From CAYXGZ01 sp964464755 (lineage in GTDB: Bacteria > Planctomycetota > MHYJ01 > JACPRB01): a DNA stretch of 64,000 nucleotides. A model generated the notes under the pieces. It was given only the letters and a program-made list of their open reading frames with translations, had not been told where the DNA came from and searched no databases. The translations under genes and the position numbers were made by a program. The stretch spans positions 1 through 64,000 of the forward strand of contig CAYXGZ010000003.1 in NCBI GenBank assembly GCA_964464755.1. Reading direction: 5' to 3'. The stretch's first letter is position 1. Each line of letters starts with the position of its first letter. This document shows, piece by piece, positions 1 through 7,916 of the stretch.

Positions 1-674
1 CCGCGCACCCGAACTCGCGCTTCACCGCCCCGGCGTCGCAGTGCCCCTCCATCTCGAAGGAGTGGGAGAGCGCCAAGGGCGTGCCGATCTCCGCGATCGT
101 CTTCGGCGGCCGCCGGGCCAAGCTGGCGCCGCTGGTCTACCAGTCGTTCAACTGGGCCCACGGCGTCTACCTCGGCGCGACGATGGCCAGCGAGACGACC
201 GCCGCGGCCACGGGCGCCGTCGGCGTCATCCGCCGCGACCCGATGGCCATGCTCCCCTTCTGCGGCTACAACATGGGCGACTACTGGGCCCACTGGCTGG
301 CGATGGAGAAGAAGATCGCCAAGCCGCCGAAGATCTTCCACGTGAACTGGTTCCGCCGCGACGCGAACAACAACTTCCTCTGGCCGGGCTACGGGGAGAA
401 CCTCCGCGCGCTGCGCTGGGTCCTCGAGCGCGTCGAGGGCAAGGGCGAGGCCGTCGAGACGCCGATCGGCCACCTCCCGACCCCGAAGGCCATCGACGGC
501 GCCGGGATCGACCTGGCCCCGGGCGCCCTGGACCAGCTCCTCTCGGTCGACCGCGAGGCCTGGAAGGAGGAGGTCCGCCACGTGAAGGAGTTCTTCGCGA
601 AGTTCGGGGCCCGGCTGCCCGCCGCCCTGGCCGCGGAGGCCGATGCCCTCGCCGCGCGCCTCAAGAAGGCTTAA
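1..674 (+). CDS. pckG: Phosphoenolpyruvate carboxykinase (GTP), C-terminal part
   Basis: The gene enters from the left edge, in the frame starting at base 3, and ends at TAA 672-674. The first visible residues read NSRFTAPASQCPSIS, a signature of the GTP-dependent PEPCK family, followed by VPISAIVFGGRR and, later, CGYNMGDYW. About 223 residues are visible, roughly the C-terminal third of a family that is usually near 600 residues. The enzyme interconverts oxaloacetate and phosphoenolpyruvate in the cytosol, the entry step of gluconeogenesis. ruvC follows 46 bases downstream on the same strand. The match to the GTP form rather than the ATP form rests on these motifs. The start and nucleotide-binding loops lie outside the window. 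Confidence 0.93.
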   Translation, partial: AHPNSRFTAPASQCPSISKEWESAKGVPISAIVFGGRRAKLAPLVYQSFNWAHGVYLGATMASETTAAATGAVGVIRRDPMAMLPFCGYNMGDYWAHWLAMEKKIAKPPKIFHVNWFRRDANNNFLWPGYGENLRALRWVLERVEGKGEAVETPIGHLPTPKAIDGAGIDLAPGALDQLLSVDREAWKEEVRHVKEFFAKFGARLPAALAAEADALAARLKKA

Positions 675-720
675 GAAACGCCGGCGTCGCGCCGATAGGA
701 AGCTGCGGAGGACACTCCGC

Positions 721-1179
721 ATGCATCCCGTCATCGCCGCCATCGACCCCGGAACCCGGAAGCTCGGCTACTGCTTCCTCGACGGCGCGGGCCGGGCGCT
801 CGAGTTCGGCGTGATCGCGCCCTCCTCCAAGACCCTGCCCGAGCGGCTGCGGGACCTGCAGGACGCGCTCGACCGGCTCTTCGCGAAGTTCCACCCCGCC
901 GAGGTCGCCGTCGAGACCCCCTACGTCGGCCGGAACGCCGCCAGCGCGCTCGTCCTCGCCGGGGGCCGGGCCCTCGCGATGGCCAGCGCGGCCCGGGCGG
1001 GCGCCCGGGTCTTCGAGTACAGCGCCCCCGAGGCGAAGAAGGCGGTCACGGCCCACGGCGGCACGGGCAAGAGCGGCGTCCAGCGCGTCATCCAGCTGAT
1101 GCTCGGCCTCGACTCGCCCCCGCCCGAGGACGCCGCCGACGCGGTCGCCCTCGCGATGCTCCACCGCGGCCGGCGCTAA
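721..1179 (+). CDS. ruvC: Holliday junction resolvase RuvC
   Basis: 152 residues; E. coli RuvC is 173. It opens with the RNase H-fold motif AAIDPGTRKLGY. The four catalytic acidic residues can be placed at D9, E65 (VAVETPY), D137 and D140 (EDAADAVALA), matching the known D-E-D-D set. RuvC nicks Holliday junctions symmetrically during recombination, normally on RuvAB. The ATG at 721 is chosen because GGAGG at 707-711 sits nine bases upstream and because residue 1 then leads directly into the catalytic strand; an open frame extends further upstream but looks non-coding. No ruvA or ruvB is adjacent. The stop overlaps the convergent next gene by four bases. Confidence 0.93.
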   Translation: MHPVIAAIDPGTRKLGYCFLDGAGRALEFGVIAPSSKTLPERLRDLQDALDRLFAKFHPAEVAVETPYVGRNAASALVLAGGRALAMASAARAGARVFEYSAPEAKKAVTAHGGTGKSGVQRVIQLMLGLDSPPPEDAADAVALAMLHRGRR

Positions 1180-2891
1180 TAGCCGAATCCGACGACGTAG
1201 GACGACACCCAGCCCGCCACGCGGTTCTCGCCCCGCTTCACCCCGCTGCGCTTGGACTCGGTCTCCAGGACCTTGCCGCCCCAGCCCTCCTTGGAACTCC
1301 AGTACAAAGCCTCGTGGTCGCTGAACGGCCCCTCCTCGCCGCCCCTCCACGCGCGGCCGTCGAACTCCATGAAGAAGGACGACGCGAGGCGGGATCCGAA
1401 CTCCCGGGAGAGGTGAGCCATGGGATGCCCGCCCGGCAGCTTGGCCGAGAAGCGGATCTCCACGCCGGCCCCCGAGATCCGGACCCGCTCGACCCTCGGC
1501 TCGAGGATCGCCAGGCCCGCCTGGACGCCGCGGTCCCAGGAAAGGTCTTCGGGCTTCGTCGCGGCCGGGAGTCCATACGACTTCAGGTAGGTCTTCCAGC
1601 GGGCCGGGTCGCCCTTCGCGGAATCGCGGAGTTCCTCGAATTCCCGGCGGGCTTCGTCGTCCTGGAGCCGGCGGCGCTCGGTCCAGAAGTCCGTCCGGAT
1701 CGCCTCGAGGTCCCCCTCCATCCCGGCCTTGAGGTAGGCGTCCGCGCGGGCGAGGATCTCCTTCAACTCGACCTCGCCGTAGATCCGGGCGAGCACGCGC
1801 TTCGAGCGCGCCCGGAACTCGTCGGAGTCCGTCGCGGCGCGGTCCTCGAGGATCGCGGCGGCCCCGGCCAGCCCCCGCTTCGCGAGGGCGCCCTCGGCCT
1901 CCTCGCGCTCGGCGATCCCTCCGTCGGCCAGCCGCGCGACGAGGCGGTGGTCGCCGGGAGTCGCGGCGGCCCCGGTCGAGCGGACCAGGCTCGCGAGGCG
2001 GTCCTCGCGGAACTGCACGGCGCGCCGAGCCGCCTCGGCCGGCTCGAGCTGGTCGATCTCGTGGCCCCGGGTCCGGAAGTGCTGGTGGGTGTCCGCGGTC
2101 GCGGTGACGAGCAGGACGCGGCGGGCGGCGTCGTGGCGGACGTCGAAGCCGAGGCCCAGTCCCCGGAGCATCGCGGCGGCCCCCGCGGGCCAGCCGTTCG
2201 TCGACTCGTCGGTCCAGGACTGGTGGACCAGCCTCCAGGCCTCCGGGTCGAGGTAGGGGTAACCGCAGTCGAGGACCATCTTGGCGGCCGCGTCCTCCAG
2301 GGTCACCTTCCGCGCGAGATTCCCGCTGCGGAGCATCACCTCGCGCCCGCCGAAGCGCAGGGCGTGCGACTGCACCGAGAGGAGCTCGGGCAGGAGCGTC
2401 TTCGGGTTCCCGAGCACCGGGCCGTCGGGCCGGTGCACGACCTTCAGGTTGAAGGCCCGCGCGGCGACCGAGAGGGCGATGCCCAGGGGCATCGGCAGGT
2501 TGCCCTTGAGCCGCATCGTACCCTTCTCTCGCCCGGGGGCGTACTCGTAGGTGACGGCCATCACGCGGGAGAGCCCCGGGATGTCGAGGAAGCGGCCGAC
2601 CGGGGAGTACTCGAGGTAGCCGACGCCGGACCCCTCGCCGTTGGGTTCGCCGACCGTCCCGGGCTCCACCTTGACGGCGAGGCCGGCCCGCCTCGAGAGT
2701 TCGGCGACGATCTCCTCGAGGGTCCCCTCGACGCCGTCGAGCTTCACGTCCACCGACCACGAGCGCTTCACGGCGGCCAGGTCCTCCCGGTCGCCGATCC
2801 ACGGTCGCGCGGGCTTCGGGGGCTCCGGGGGGGCCTGGACCAACGTCAGGGAAGGGGCGAGCAGTCCGAACAGCGCGGCGGCGGTCAGCAT
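1176..2891 (-). CDS. Secreted protein of unknown function with an STN-like N-terminal segment
   Basis: 571 residues with a signal peptide (hydrophobic MLTAAALFGLLAPSLTLV, cleavage near residue 19-20). After it, residues about 50-75 (GTLEEIVAELSRRAGLAVKV) resemble the secretin/TonB short N-terminal (STN) pattern, a short domain used for periplasmic protein contacts. That is a resemblance only. The middle (about 290-430) is charged and helical with recurring E/R/A segments; the C-terminus is rich in beta-type residues and aromatic positions. No enzyme motif was found. The start is fixed by a strong GAGGAGGA ribosome site at 2901-2908. It is monocistronic, divergent from purC, and convergent with ruvC. 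I do not recognise a named family. Confidence 0.75.
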   Translation of the reverse strand: MLTAAALFGLLAPSLTLVQAPPEPPKPARPWIGDREDLAAVKRSWSVDVKLDGVEGTLEEIVAELSRRAGLAVKVEPGTVGEPNGEGSGVGYLEYSPVGRFLDIPGLSRVMAVTYEYAPGREKGTMRLKGNLPMPLGIALSVAARAFNLKVVHRPDGPVLGNPKTLLPELLSVQSHALRFGGREVMLRSGNLARKVTLEDAAAKMVLDCGYPYLDPEAWRLVHQSWTDESTNGWPAGAAAMLRGLGLGFDVRHDAARRVLLVTATADTHQHFRTRGHEIDQLEPAEAARRAVQFREDRLASLVRSTGAAATPGDHRLVARLADGGIAEREEAEGALAKRGLAGAAAILEDRAATDSDEFRARSKRVLARIYGEVELKEILARADAYLKAGMEGDLEAIRTDFWTERRRLQDDEARREFEELRDSAKGDPARWKTYLKSYGLPAATKPEDLSWDRGVQAGLAILEPRVERVRISGAGVEIRFSAKLPGGHPMAHLSREFGSRLASSFFMEFDGRAWRGGEEGPFSDHEALYWSSKEGWGGKVLETESKRSGVKRGENRVAGWVSSYVVGFGY

Positions 2892-2981
2892 GGCGGGGAC
2901 TCCTCCTCGTCGGGTTCGATTCGCGGGGACCGCACCCCCACACGCGCGGACGGACGGATCGTCTAGAAATCCCGCGAAATC

Positions 2982-3010
2982 TTGGCTCCCCCGGAGTCGG
3001 CTGCTATCTT
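2982..3010 (+). promoter_or_regulatory. purC promoter
   Basis: TTGGCT at 2982-2987, a 17-base spacer and TATCTT at 3005-3010. The predicted start of transcription near 3017 leaves a short leader that contains the purC ribosome site GGGAGG. Confidence 0.55.
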
Positions 3011-3034
3011 GCCCCCCACGAGAGGGAGGAACCC

Positions 3035-3931
3035 ATGGGCGACGACGTCCTCGTCAAGCCGGACCTGCCGGGCCTGAAGCACGTCTCCAGCGGCAAGGTC
3101 CGCGAGATGTACGATCTGGGCGACGCGCTGCTCATCGTCACGACCGACCGCCTCAGCGCGTTCGACGTGGTCCTGCCGACCGGCATCCCGCGCAAGGGCC
3201 GGGTCCTCAACCTGCTCTCCGTGTTCTGGTTCGACCTCGTCAAGGACGTGACGCCGAACCACTTCATCACGGCCGACGTGGCGCAGATGCCCGCCGAGGT
3301 CCGGCGCCACCGCGACGTCCTCCAGGGCCGCTCGATGCTCGTGAAGAAGGCGAAGCCCTTCGCCGTCGAGTGCGTCGTCCGGGGCTACCTCGCGGGCTCC
3401 GGCTGGAAGGACTACCAGAAGACCGGCGCCGTCTGCGGCGTCGCCCTCCCGAAGGGCCTGCAGCAGGCCTCCCCGCTGCCCGCGCCCATCTTCACGCCCT
3501 CCACGAAGGCGGAGACCGGGCACGACGAGAACATCGACTACGCGACGATGGAGAAGATCGTCGGGAAATCCGAGGCCGCCGCGCTCCGCGACCGGACGCT
3601 GGCCGTCTACGCGAAGGCCGCGAAGCACGCCGAGTCGAAGGGCATCATCCTCTGCGACACGAAGTTCGAGTTCGGCAAGGTCGGCTCCGAGATCCTCCTC
3701 ATCGACGAGGTGCTCACGCCCGACTCCTCGCGCTTCTGGCCCCGCGACGGCTACCGGGTCGGCATCTCGCCCCCGAGCTTCGACAAGCAGTTCGTCCGGG
3801 ACTGGCTCGAGACCCAGCCCTGGAACAAGAAGGCGCCCGCCCCGGCGCTCCCGCCCGAGGTCGTCGCGAGGACGAGCGAGAAGTACGTCGAGGCCTACCG
3901 GCTCCTGACCGGGAAGCCCCTGCCCGAGTGA
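3035..3931 (+). CDS. purC: SAICAR synthetase
   Basis: 298 residues, the length of the longer (yeast Ade1-like) branch of the family. It condenses CAIR with aspartate using ATP in purine synthesis. Visible family motifs include SSGKVREMYDLGD near the N-terminus, TDRLSAFDV, ECVVRGYLAGSGWKDY and the later IDEVLTPDSSRFW. The ATG at 3035 is preceded by GGGAGG with good spacing. nth begins inside its stop codon (GTGA overlap), so the two are co-translated. Other pur genes are not in the window. Confidence 0.95.
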   Translation: MGDDVLVKPDLPGLKHVSSGKVREMYDLGDALLIVTTDRLSAFDVVLPTGIPRKGRVLNLLSVFWFDLVKDVTPNHFITADVAQMPAEVRRHRDVLQGRSMLVKKAKPFAVECVVRGYLAGSGWKDYQKTGAVCGVALPKGLQQASPLPAPIFTPSTKAETGHDENIDYATMEKIVGKSEAAALRDRTLAVYAKAAKHAESKGIILCDTKFEFGKVGSEILLIDEVLTPDSSRFWPRDGYRVGISPPSFDKQFVRDWLETQPWNKKAPAPALPPEVVARTSEKYVEAYRLLTGKPLPE

Positions 3932-4599
3932 GGGACGCGGCGCGCGTCTTCCGGGTGCTCCGCGGCCGGTACCCGAAGACGATGCTCGAGGGCTGGGCCG
4001 GCGAGCGCTTCAGCCCCTACCGCCACCTCGTCGGGACCATCCTCTCGGCCCGCGTCCGCGACGAGACCACCGACGCGCTCTGCCGCCGGCTCTTCCGCCG
4101 CTACCCGTCGCCCGCGTCGCTCGCGGCCGCCTCGCCCCGCGAGGTCGAGCCGCTGATCCGCGCGAGCGGGTACTTCCGCCAGAAGGCGAGGTACATCGTC
4201 GCGACCGCGCGGAAGCTGCTCCGCGACCACGGCGGCGTCGTGCCCCGCACGCTCGAGGAGCTGCTCGAGTTCCCGGGCGTCGGCCGCAAGGTCGCCAACT
4301 GCGTCCTCGTCTACGCGTTCGGGCAGCCCGCGATCGCCGTGGACACGCACGTCCACCGCGTCAGCAACCGGCTCGGCTGGGTCCGGACGCGCACGCCGGA
4401 GCGCACCGAGCGGGCCCTGGTCCGCCTGCTTCCGCGCGCGCACTGGCTGGAGATCAACGAGCTGATGGTCGCGCACGGGAAGGCCGTGTGCCGGCCGGTC
4501 GGGCCGAGGTGCGGCGAGTGCCGGATCGCCCGCTGGTGCCGGCGGGTCGGCGTCGCTCAGGGCCGGAGGGCGAGGCGCTTGAAGGCGAGCCGGACGTAG
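3928..4599 (+). CDS. nth: Endonuclease III (DNA glycosylase/AP lyase)
   Basis: 223 residues. It removes oxidised pyrimidines and cleaves AP sites in base-excision repair. The helix-hairpin-helix motif EFPGVGRKVANCV carries the catalytic Lys121, and Asp139 follows in AVDTHVHRV. The [4Fe-4S] loop has cysteines 188, 195, 198 and 204 with the exact family spacing C-x6-C-x2-C-x5-C. The start is GTG at 3928, overlapping the purC stop as GTGA; this is the only start that keeps the whole glycosylase domain without running far into purC. The 3' end overlaps the convergent methyltransferase gene by 43 bases, so both C-terminal tails are encoded by the same DNA. Confidence 0.93.
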   Translation: MRDAARVFRVLRGRYPKTMLEGWAGERFSPYRHLVGTILSARVRDETTDALCRRLFRRYPSPASLAAASPREVEPLIRASGYFRQKARYIVATARKLLRDHGGVVPRTLEELLEFPGVGRKVANCVLVYAFGQPAIAVDTHVHRVSNRLGWVRTRTPERTERALVRLLPRAHWLEINELMVAHGKAVCRPVGPRCGECRIARWCRRVGVAQGRRARRLKASRT

Positions 4600-5387
4600 T
4601 CAGGGTTGAGCTCGCAGCCGAGGAAGCGCCGCCCCATCCGCCTCGCGACCACCGCCGTCGTCCCGGAGCCGAGGAAGGGGTCCGCGACGAGGTCGCCGGG
4701 GCGGCTCGACGCGAGGAGCAGCCGCTCGACGAGGCGCTCCGGCTTCTGGGTCGGGTGCACGGTGTTCTCGGCCATCGACCAGAACGGCACGACGAGGTCG
4801 GTCCAGAGGTTCGAGGGGTGCGTGCGGCGCACGCGGCCCGCGGGCGTCTCGATCCAGTCCTTCGGGCGGCCCCGGGCGTCGCGGTACGGCGCGCGCACGG
4901 CCCGCGTCTCCTTCACGGCGTCGAGCTCGAAGACGTGCTCCTTCCCCCGCGTCGCGAACCAGACGTCCTCGTGGAGGCTCTTCCAGTTCGCGGCGGCGCC
5001 CCGGCCCTTGTCGCGCCTCCAGGTGATCCGGTTGCGGACGACGAAGCGCTCCCCGAGCAGGCGCTGCAGCTCCCCGGAGCGCTCCCACGACGAGCACACG
5101 TAGATCGTGCCCCGGGGCGAGAGCGCCCGGCGCGCGAGGTCGAGCCAGCGCGCGGTCCACTCCGGCCAGTCGCGCCTCCGGTCCGAGCCGTTGCCGAAGT
5201 CCTTCCCCTTGTTGTACGGGGGGTCGGCGACGAGGAGGTCCACGGAGCCCTCCGGGACCCGGGCCAGGAGGTCGAGCGCGTCGCCGGCGTAGATCCCCTC
5301 GACGGGCCTCGCGGGCAGGGGCGGGGCCGGGTAGTCGTCCCCGGGCTCCAGGCGCAGCGTGCGGTTGCGGGGCGACGCCGCCTTCAC
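4557..5387 (-). CDS. Orphan beta-class DNA methyltransferase (N6-adenine or N4-cytosine)
   Basis: 276 residues. The catalytic motif DPPY (residues 55-58, followed by NKGKDF) precedes the AdoMet-binding motif DPFLGSGTT (236-244); that order defines beta-class amino-methyltransferases such as RsrI and HinfI types. A 'HPTQKP' element precedes the AdoMet motif, as in the family. The target site cannot be read from sequence. No restriction endonuclease gene is nearby, so it is probably a solitary methylase for regulation or repair marking. The start is GTG at 5387, overlapping the upstream stop as GTGA. It is last in a four-gene minus-strand unit starting at 7894. Confidence 0.88.
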   Translation of the reverse strand: MKAASPRNRTLRLEPGDDYPAPPLPARPVEGIYAGDALDLLARVPEGSVDLLVADPPYNKGKDFGNGSDRRRDWPEWTARWLDLARRALSPRGTIYVCSSWERSGELQRLLGERFVVRNRITWRRDKGRGAAANWKSLHEDVWFATRGKEHVFELDAVKETRAVRAPYRDARGRPKDWIETPAGRVRRTHPSNLWTDLVVPFWSMAENTVHPTQKPERLVERLLLASSRPGDLVADPFLGSGTTAVVARRMGRRFLGCELNPDYVRLAFKRLALRP

Positions 5388-5977
5388 AGCGATTCCATGT
5401 TGATCGCGCCGGAGCGGCGCTTGCGCACCTGCGAGCGGATCTGCTCCTTCACCTGCAGCGGGTCCTCGACGCCCGCCAGGTCGAGCCGGGGGTCCGTCGT
5501 GTCGCTCGTGAGCAGCGTGACGGTCCCGTAGCCGAGCAGCCAGCCGAGCGGGCCGCGGGTGACCTCGACGTCGTCCACGCGCATCAGCTCGATCTCGGAG
5601 TGGTGGCGGACGACCAGGCCCCGGTCGCGGAAGAGGCGGTGCGTGGAGAGGCGGTAGCGGATCGAGAGCCTCGCGATCCAGGCGGAGAGCGCGATCCAGG
5701 CCGCGGGGGCTCCCACGAGGACGAGCCAGCCCCACGCGGGGATCCAGGTCGAGACGGAGGGGACCCAGATCCGCAGCGCGGCCAGGCCGATGGAGGCGCC
5801 GCCCCAGGCCATCCAGCGCGGCAGGGAGGTCCACATCGTGGGCCGGCCGATCCAGAGCGTCTCCTCGATCTCGGTCGGCCCCGGCGCCGGGAGCTTCGCG
5901 GCGGCCTGCGGGGCGCCGCACTTCGGGCAGAAGGCGGACGCGGGCGGCAGCTCGGCCGAGCACTTCGCACAGGTCAC
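5384..5977 (-). CDS. Zinc-ribbon and PH-domain (bPH2/YdbT-like) membrane protein
   Basis: 197 residues. An N-terminal zinc ribbon (Cys3, 6, 17, 20 in CAKC...CPKC) is followed by two transmembrane segments at about residues 50-95 and a bacterial PH domain (RLSIRYRLSTHRLFRDRGLVVRHHSEIELMRVDDVEV, then the GYGTVTLLTSD strand pair). Proteins of this DUF304/bPH2 type sit at the inner face of the membrane; their ligand is generally unknown. The start is GTG at 5977, overlapping the racemase stop as GTGA. Its place between a racemase and a DNA methyltransferase gives no clear functional clue. Confidence 0.85.
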   Translation of the reverse strand: MTCAKCSAELPPASAFCPKCGAPQAAAKLPAPGPTEIEETLWIGRPTMWTSLPRWMAWGGASIGLAALRIWVPSVSTWIPAWGWLVLVGAPAAWIALSAWIARLSIRYRLSTHRLFRDRGLVVRHHSEIELMRVDDVEVTRGPLGWLLGYGTVTLLTSDTTDPRLDLAGVEDPLQVKEQIRSQVRKRRSGAINMESL

Positions 5978-7092
5978 GGGGTTCCTCCCAGGACGCGTTC
6001 GCGTCTCAGCTGGTGCCGGGCGAGGCGGGATTCCAGGACGGTGACGCCGATCCCCGGGCCCTCGGGCACGGCGATCGTCCCCTGCGGCCCGACGCGGACC
6101 GGGGGGTCGATCACGTCCTCCCTGAAATACCGCTCGCTCGCGGAGATGTCGCCGGGCATGACGAAGCCGGGCAGCGAAGCCAGCGCGACGTTGTGCATCC
6201 GGCCGATGCCGGTCTCGAGCAGGCCCCCGCACCAGACCGGGACGCCCTTCGCCGCGCAGACGTTGTGCAGGGCCTTGCCCGCGTACGGGCCCCCGACCCG
6301 GGCCTGCTTGATGTTCACGATCGAGCAGGCGCCGATCGCCAGCGCCCGCCGCCCGTCCTGGTAGGTCGCGATGCTCTCGTCGAGGCAGATCGGCGTGGCG
6401 ATCCGCTTCGCGAGCGCCGCGTGGTCCACGAGGTCGCCCGGGTCCAGCGGCTGCTCGATCATCGTCAGCCCGAACGCGTCGAGCTCCTTCAGGTGCTCCG
6501 CGTCGTCGAGCGTGTAGGCCGCGTTCGCGTCCACCATGAGCGGGAGCTTCGGGAACCTCGCGCGGACGGCGGCGACGACGTCGACGTCCCGCTTCGGCTT
6601 GATCTTCAGCTTCACGCGGCGGTAGCCCGCCTCGACGGCCCGGGCCACGCGGTCGAGGAGGTCCTCGAGGCGCTCCTCGATGCCGAGGCTCACGCCGGTG
6701 GGGATCTCGCGCTGCGTGCCGCCGAGGACCCTGGAGACGGACTGGCCCTGGGCCCGCGCGAGCAGGTCGAGGATGGCCATCTCGACGCCCGCCTTGGCCA
6801 TCGGGTGGCCGCGGACCGCGGAGTAGAACTCGGAGATCGGGCCGGGCCGGTGGATTTCGACGCCCTTCAGCTTGGGCGCGAGGAAGTCGCGGATGACGTG
6901 CCAGACCGTCGAGGTGGTCTCGTAGCTGTACCCGGGGAAGGCCGCCGCGGGGGCCTCGCCCCAGCCGGCGTACCCGCCGCCCTCGACGCGGACGATGATC
7001 GTCTCCTTGTCCGCCTGCCGGCCGAAGCTCGTCTCGAACGGGTGCACGAGCGGGAGCCGGAGGTGGATGAGGTCGAGCGCTTCAATCTTCAC
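5974..7092 (-). CDS. Enolase-superfamily N-acylamino acid racemase / o-succinylbenzoate synthase (MenC type 2)
   Basis: 372 residues. All active-site residues of the NSAR/OSBS group are present at the expected numbers: K161-L-K163, D188, E213, D238 and K262. The chemistry is proton abstraction next to a carboxylate. Family members either make o-succinylbenzoate for menaquinone or racemise N-succinylamino acids. The upstream overlapping COG3375-type GNAT gene argues for the N-succinyl-amino acid pathway, because that acyltransferase is the known partner of NSAR in Geobacillus-type D-amino acid conversion. No men genes and no M20 desuccinylase are in the window. The start is GTG at 7092, overlapping the GNAT stop by 11 bases. 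Confidence 0.85.
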   Translation of the reverse strand: MKIEALDLIHLRLPLVHPFETSFGRQADKETIIVRVEGGGYAGWGEAPAAAFPGYSYETTSTVWHVIRDFLAPKLKGVEIHRPGPISEFYSAVRGHPMAKAGVEMAILDLLARAQGQSVSRVLGGTQREIPTGVSLGIEERLEDLLDRVARAVEAGYRRVKLKIKPKRDVDVVAAVRARFPKLPLMVDANAAYTLDDAEHLKELDAFGLTMIEQPLDPGDLVDHAALAKRIATPICLDESIATYQDGRRALAIGACSIVNIKQARVGGPYAGKALHNVCAAKGVPVWCGGLLETGIGRMHNVALASLPGFVMPGDISASERYFREDVIDPPVRVGPQGTIAVPEGPGIGVTVLESRLARHQLRRERVLGGTP

Positions 7093-7894
7093 GGTCGGGC
7101 CCCCGCTCGAGGAGGTAGAAGCTCCGCGAGCCGTCCGTCGCGAAGCCGCGGGCCTCGTAGCCGCGGTCGAAGGCGGCGAGGAAGGCCGCGCGCGTCGCCC
7201 GCCGCCAGGCCTGCGCGAGGCCGAGGTCCTGCTTCTTCACCCCGTCGATGTCCGCCGGGATCTCGAGCGTCGCGAGGCGCGCGCCCCTCGGGAACCGGGC
7301 GGGCCGGGGGCGGCCGCCGGAGACCGCGACGGTCGCCGGCAGCGACAGGGCCTCGAGCACCGTGGGCGGAGAATGGCGGCCGGCGAGGCGGCGCGACACC
7401 CGGGGGGCCCTGATCTTCCACCGGGGGACGACGCGGTCCGTGGGCAGGCCGCGGTTGAAGCGGCTGCCGCTCTCGCCGTAGAGGTTGACGAGGTACTCGC
7501 CGACCGTGGCGCCGAGCTTCTCGACGTTGAAGAACGCGTTGCGGCTCTGGAGGGGGTCGAAGGTCCAGCGCACGAGGTCGAGACCCTGGTCGAGCACGCA
7601 GCGCCGCTGGAAGAGCTTGAGCTTCAGCCCGACGCCGGCGTCGCGCAGGCCGGGGAGGACGCCGGTCATGCGCGAGTAGTGGTAGACCTTCCGGCCCTCG
7701 AGGGCGGGGATGCCGAAGCTGAACCCGACGAGGCGGCGGCCCGCGAAGGCGCCGAGGACGTGGCCGCCGATGCGCTGGGCGACGACCAGTTCGTTGAGGG
7801 GGATGAGCTCGCGGTCTGGAAAGCGCCACACCCGGCGCTGCACCTCCTCCGCCGCGAGGTACTCGGCGTGGGTCTCCAGCTTGCGGATGAGCAC
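7082..7894 (-). CDS. GNAT-family N-acyltransferase (COG3375 type, likely amino acid N-succinyltransferase)
   Basis: 270 residues. It has the COG3375 pattern: EVQRRVWRFPDRELIPLNEL at the start, the acyl-CoA-binding region around GLGLKLKLFQRR-type sequence (here AGVGLKLKLFQRR), then the diagnostic RWTFDPLQSRNAFFNVEKLGA. Characterised relatives transfer succinyl groups from succinyl-CoA to D-amino acids. It is first in the unit with the racemase, PH-domain protein and methyltransferase. The start is GTG at 7894 with no Shine-Dalgarno sequence; a perfect TATAAT lies eight bases upstream, so the mRNA probably begins at or next to the start codon. Confidence 0.82.
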   Translation of the reverse strand: MLIRKLETHAEYLAAEEVQRRVWRFPDRELIPLNELVVAQRIGGHVLGAFAGRRLVGFSFGIPALEGRKVYHYSRMTGVLPGLRDAGVGLKLKLFQRRCVLDQGLDLVRWTFDPLQSRNAFFNVEKLGATVGEYLVNLYGESGSRFNRGLPTDRVVPRWKIRAPRVSRRLAGRHSPPTVLEALSLPATVAVSGGRPRPARFPRGARLATLEIPADIDGVKKQDLGLAQAWRRATRAAFLAAFDRGYEARGFATDGSRSFYLLERGPDRED

Positions 7895-7910
7895 GACGCG
7901 GGATTATAAC
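7881..7910 (+). promoter_or_regulatory. Promoter of the lipid kinase gene
   Basis: TTGCGG at 7881-7886, an 18-base spacer, and TATAAC at 7905-7910, ending six bases before GTG 7917. The -35 lies inside the divergent GNAT gene. A leaderless message is predicted. Confidence 0.55.
7903..7908 (-). promoter_or_regulatory. -10 box of the GNAT-racemase unit
   Basis: Perfect TATAAT on the minus strand, eight bases from the GTG at 7894. No convincing -35. It overlaps the divergent lipid-kinase -10 box, so the two promoters must compete. Confidence 0.6.
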
Positions 7911-7916
7911 GGGCCC

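Noticed and set aside
2905..2935. TTCGATTC-like T-arm sequence suggesting a tRNA end near 2915.
   Set aside because: Flanking bases do not pair into a T stem and no acceptor or anticodon arm precedes it.
5974..7092. Annotation as menC of the menaquinone pathway.
   Set aside because: Kept only as an alternative: the neighbouring COG3375-type GNAT and lack of men genes favour N-acylamino acid racemisation, but OSBS activity is not excluded.
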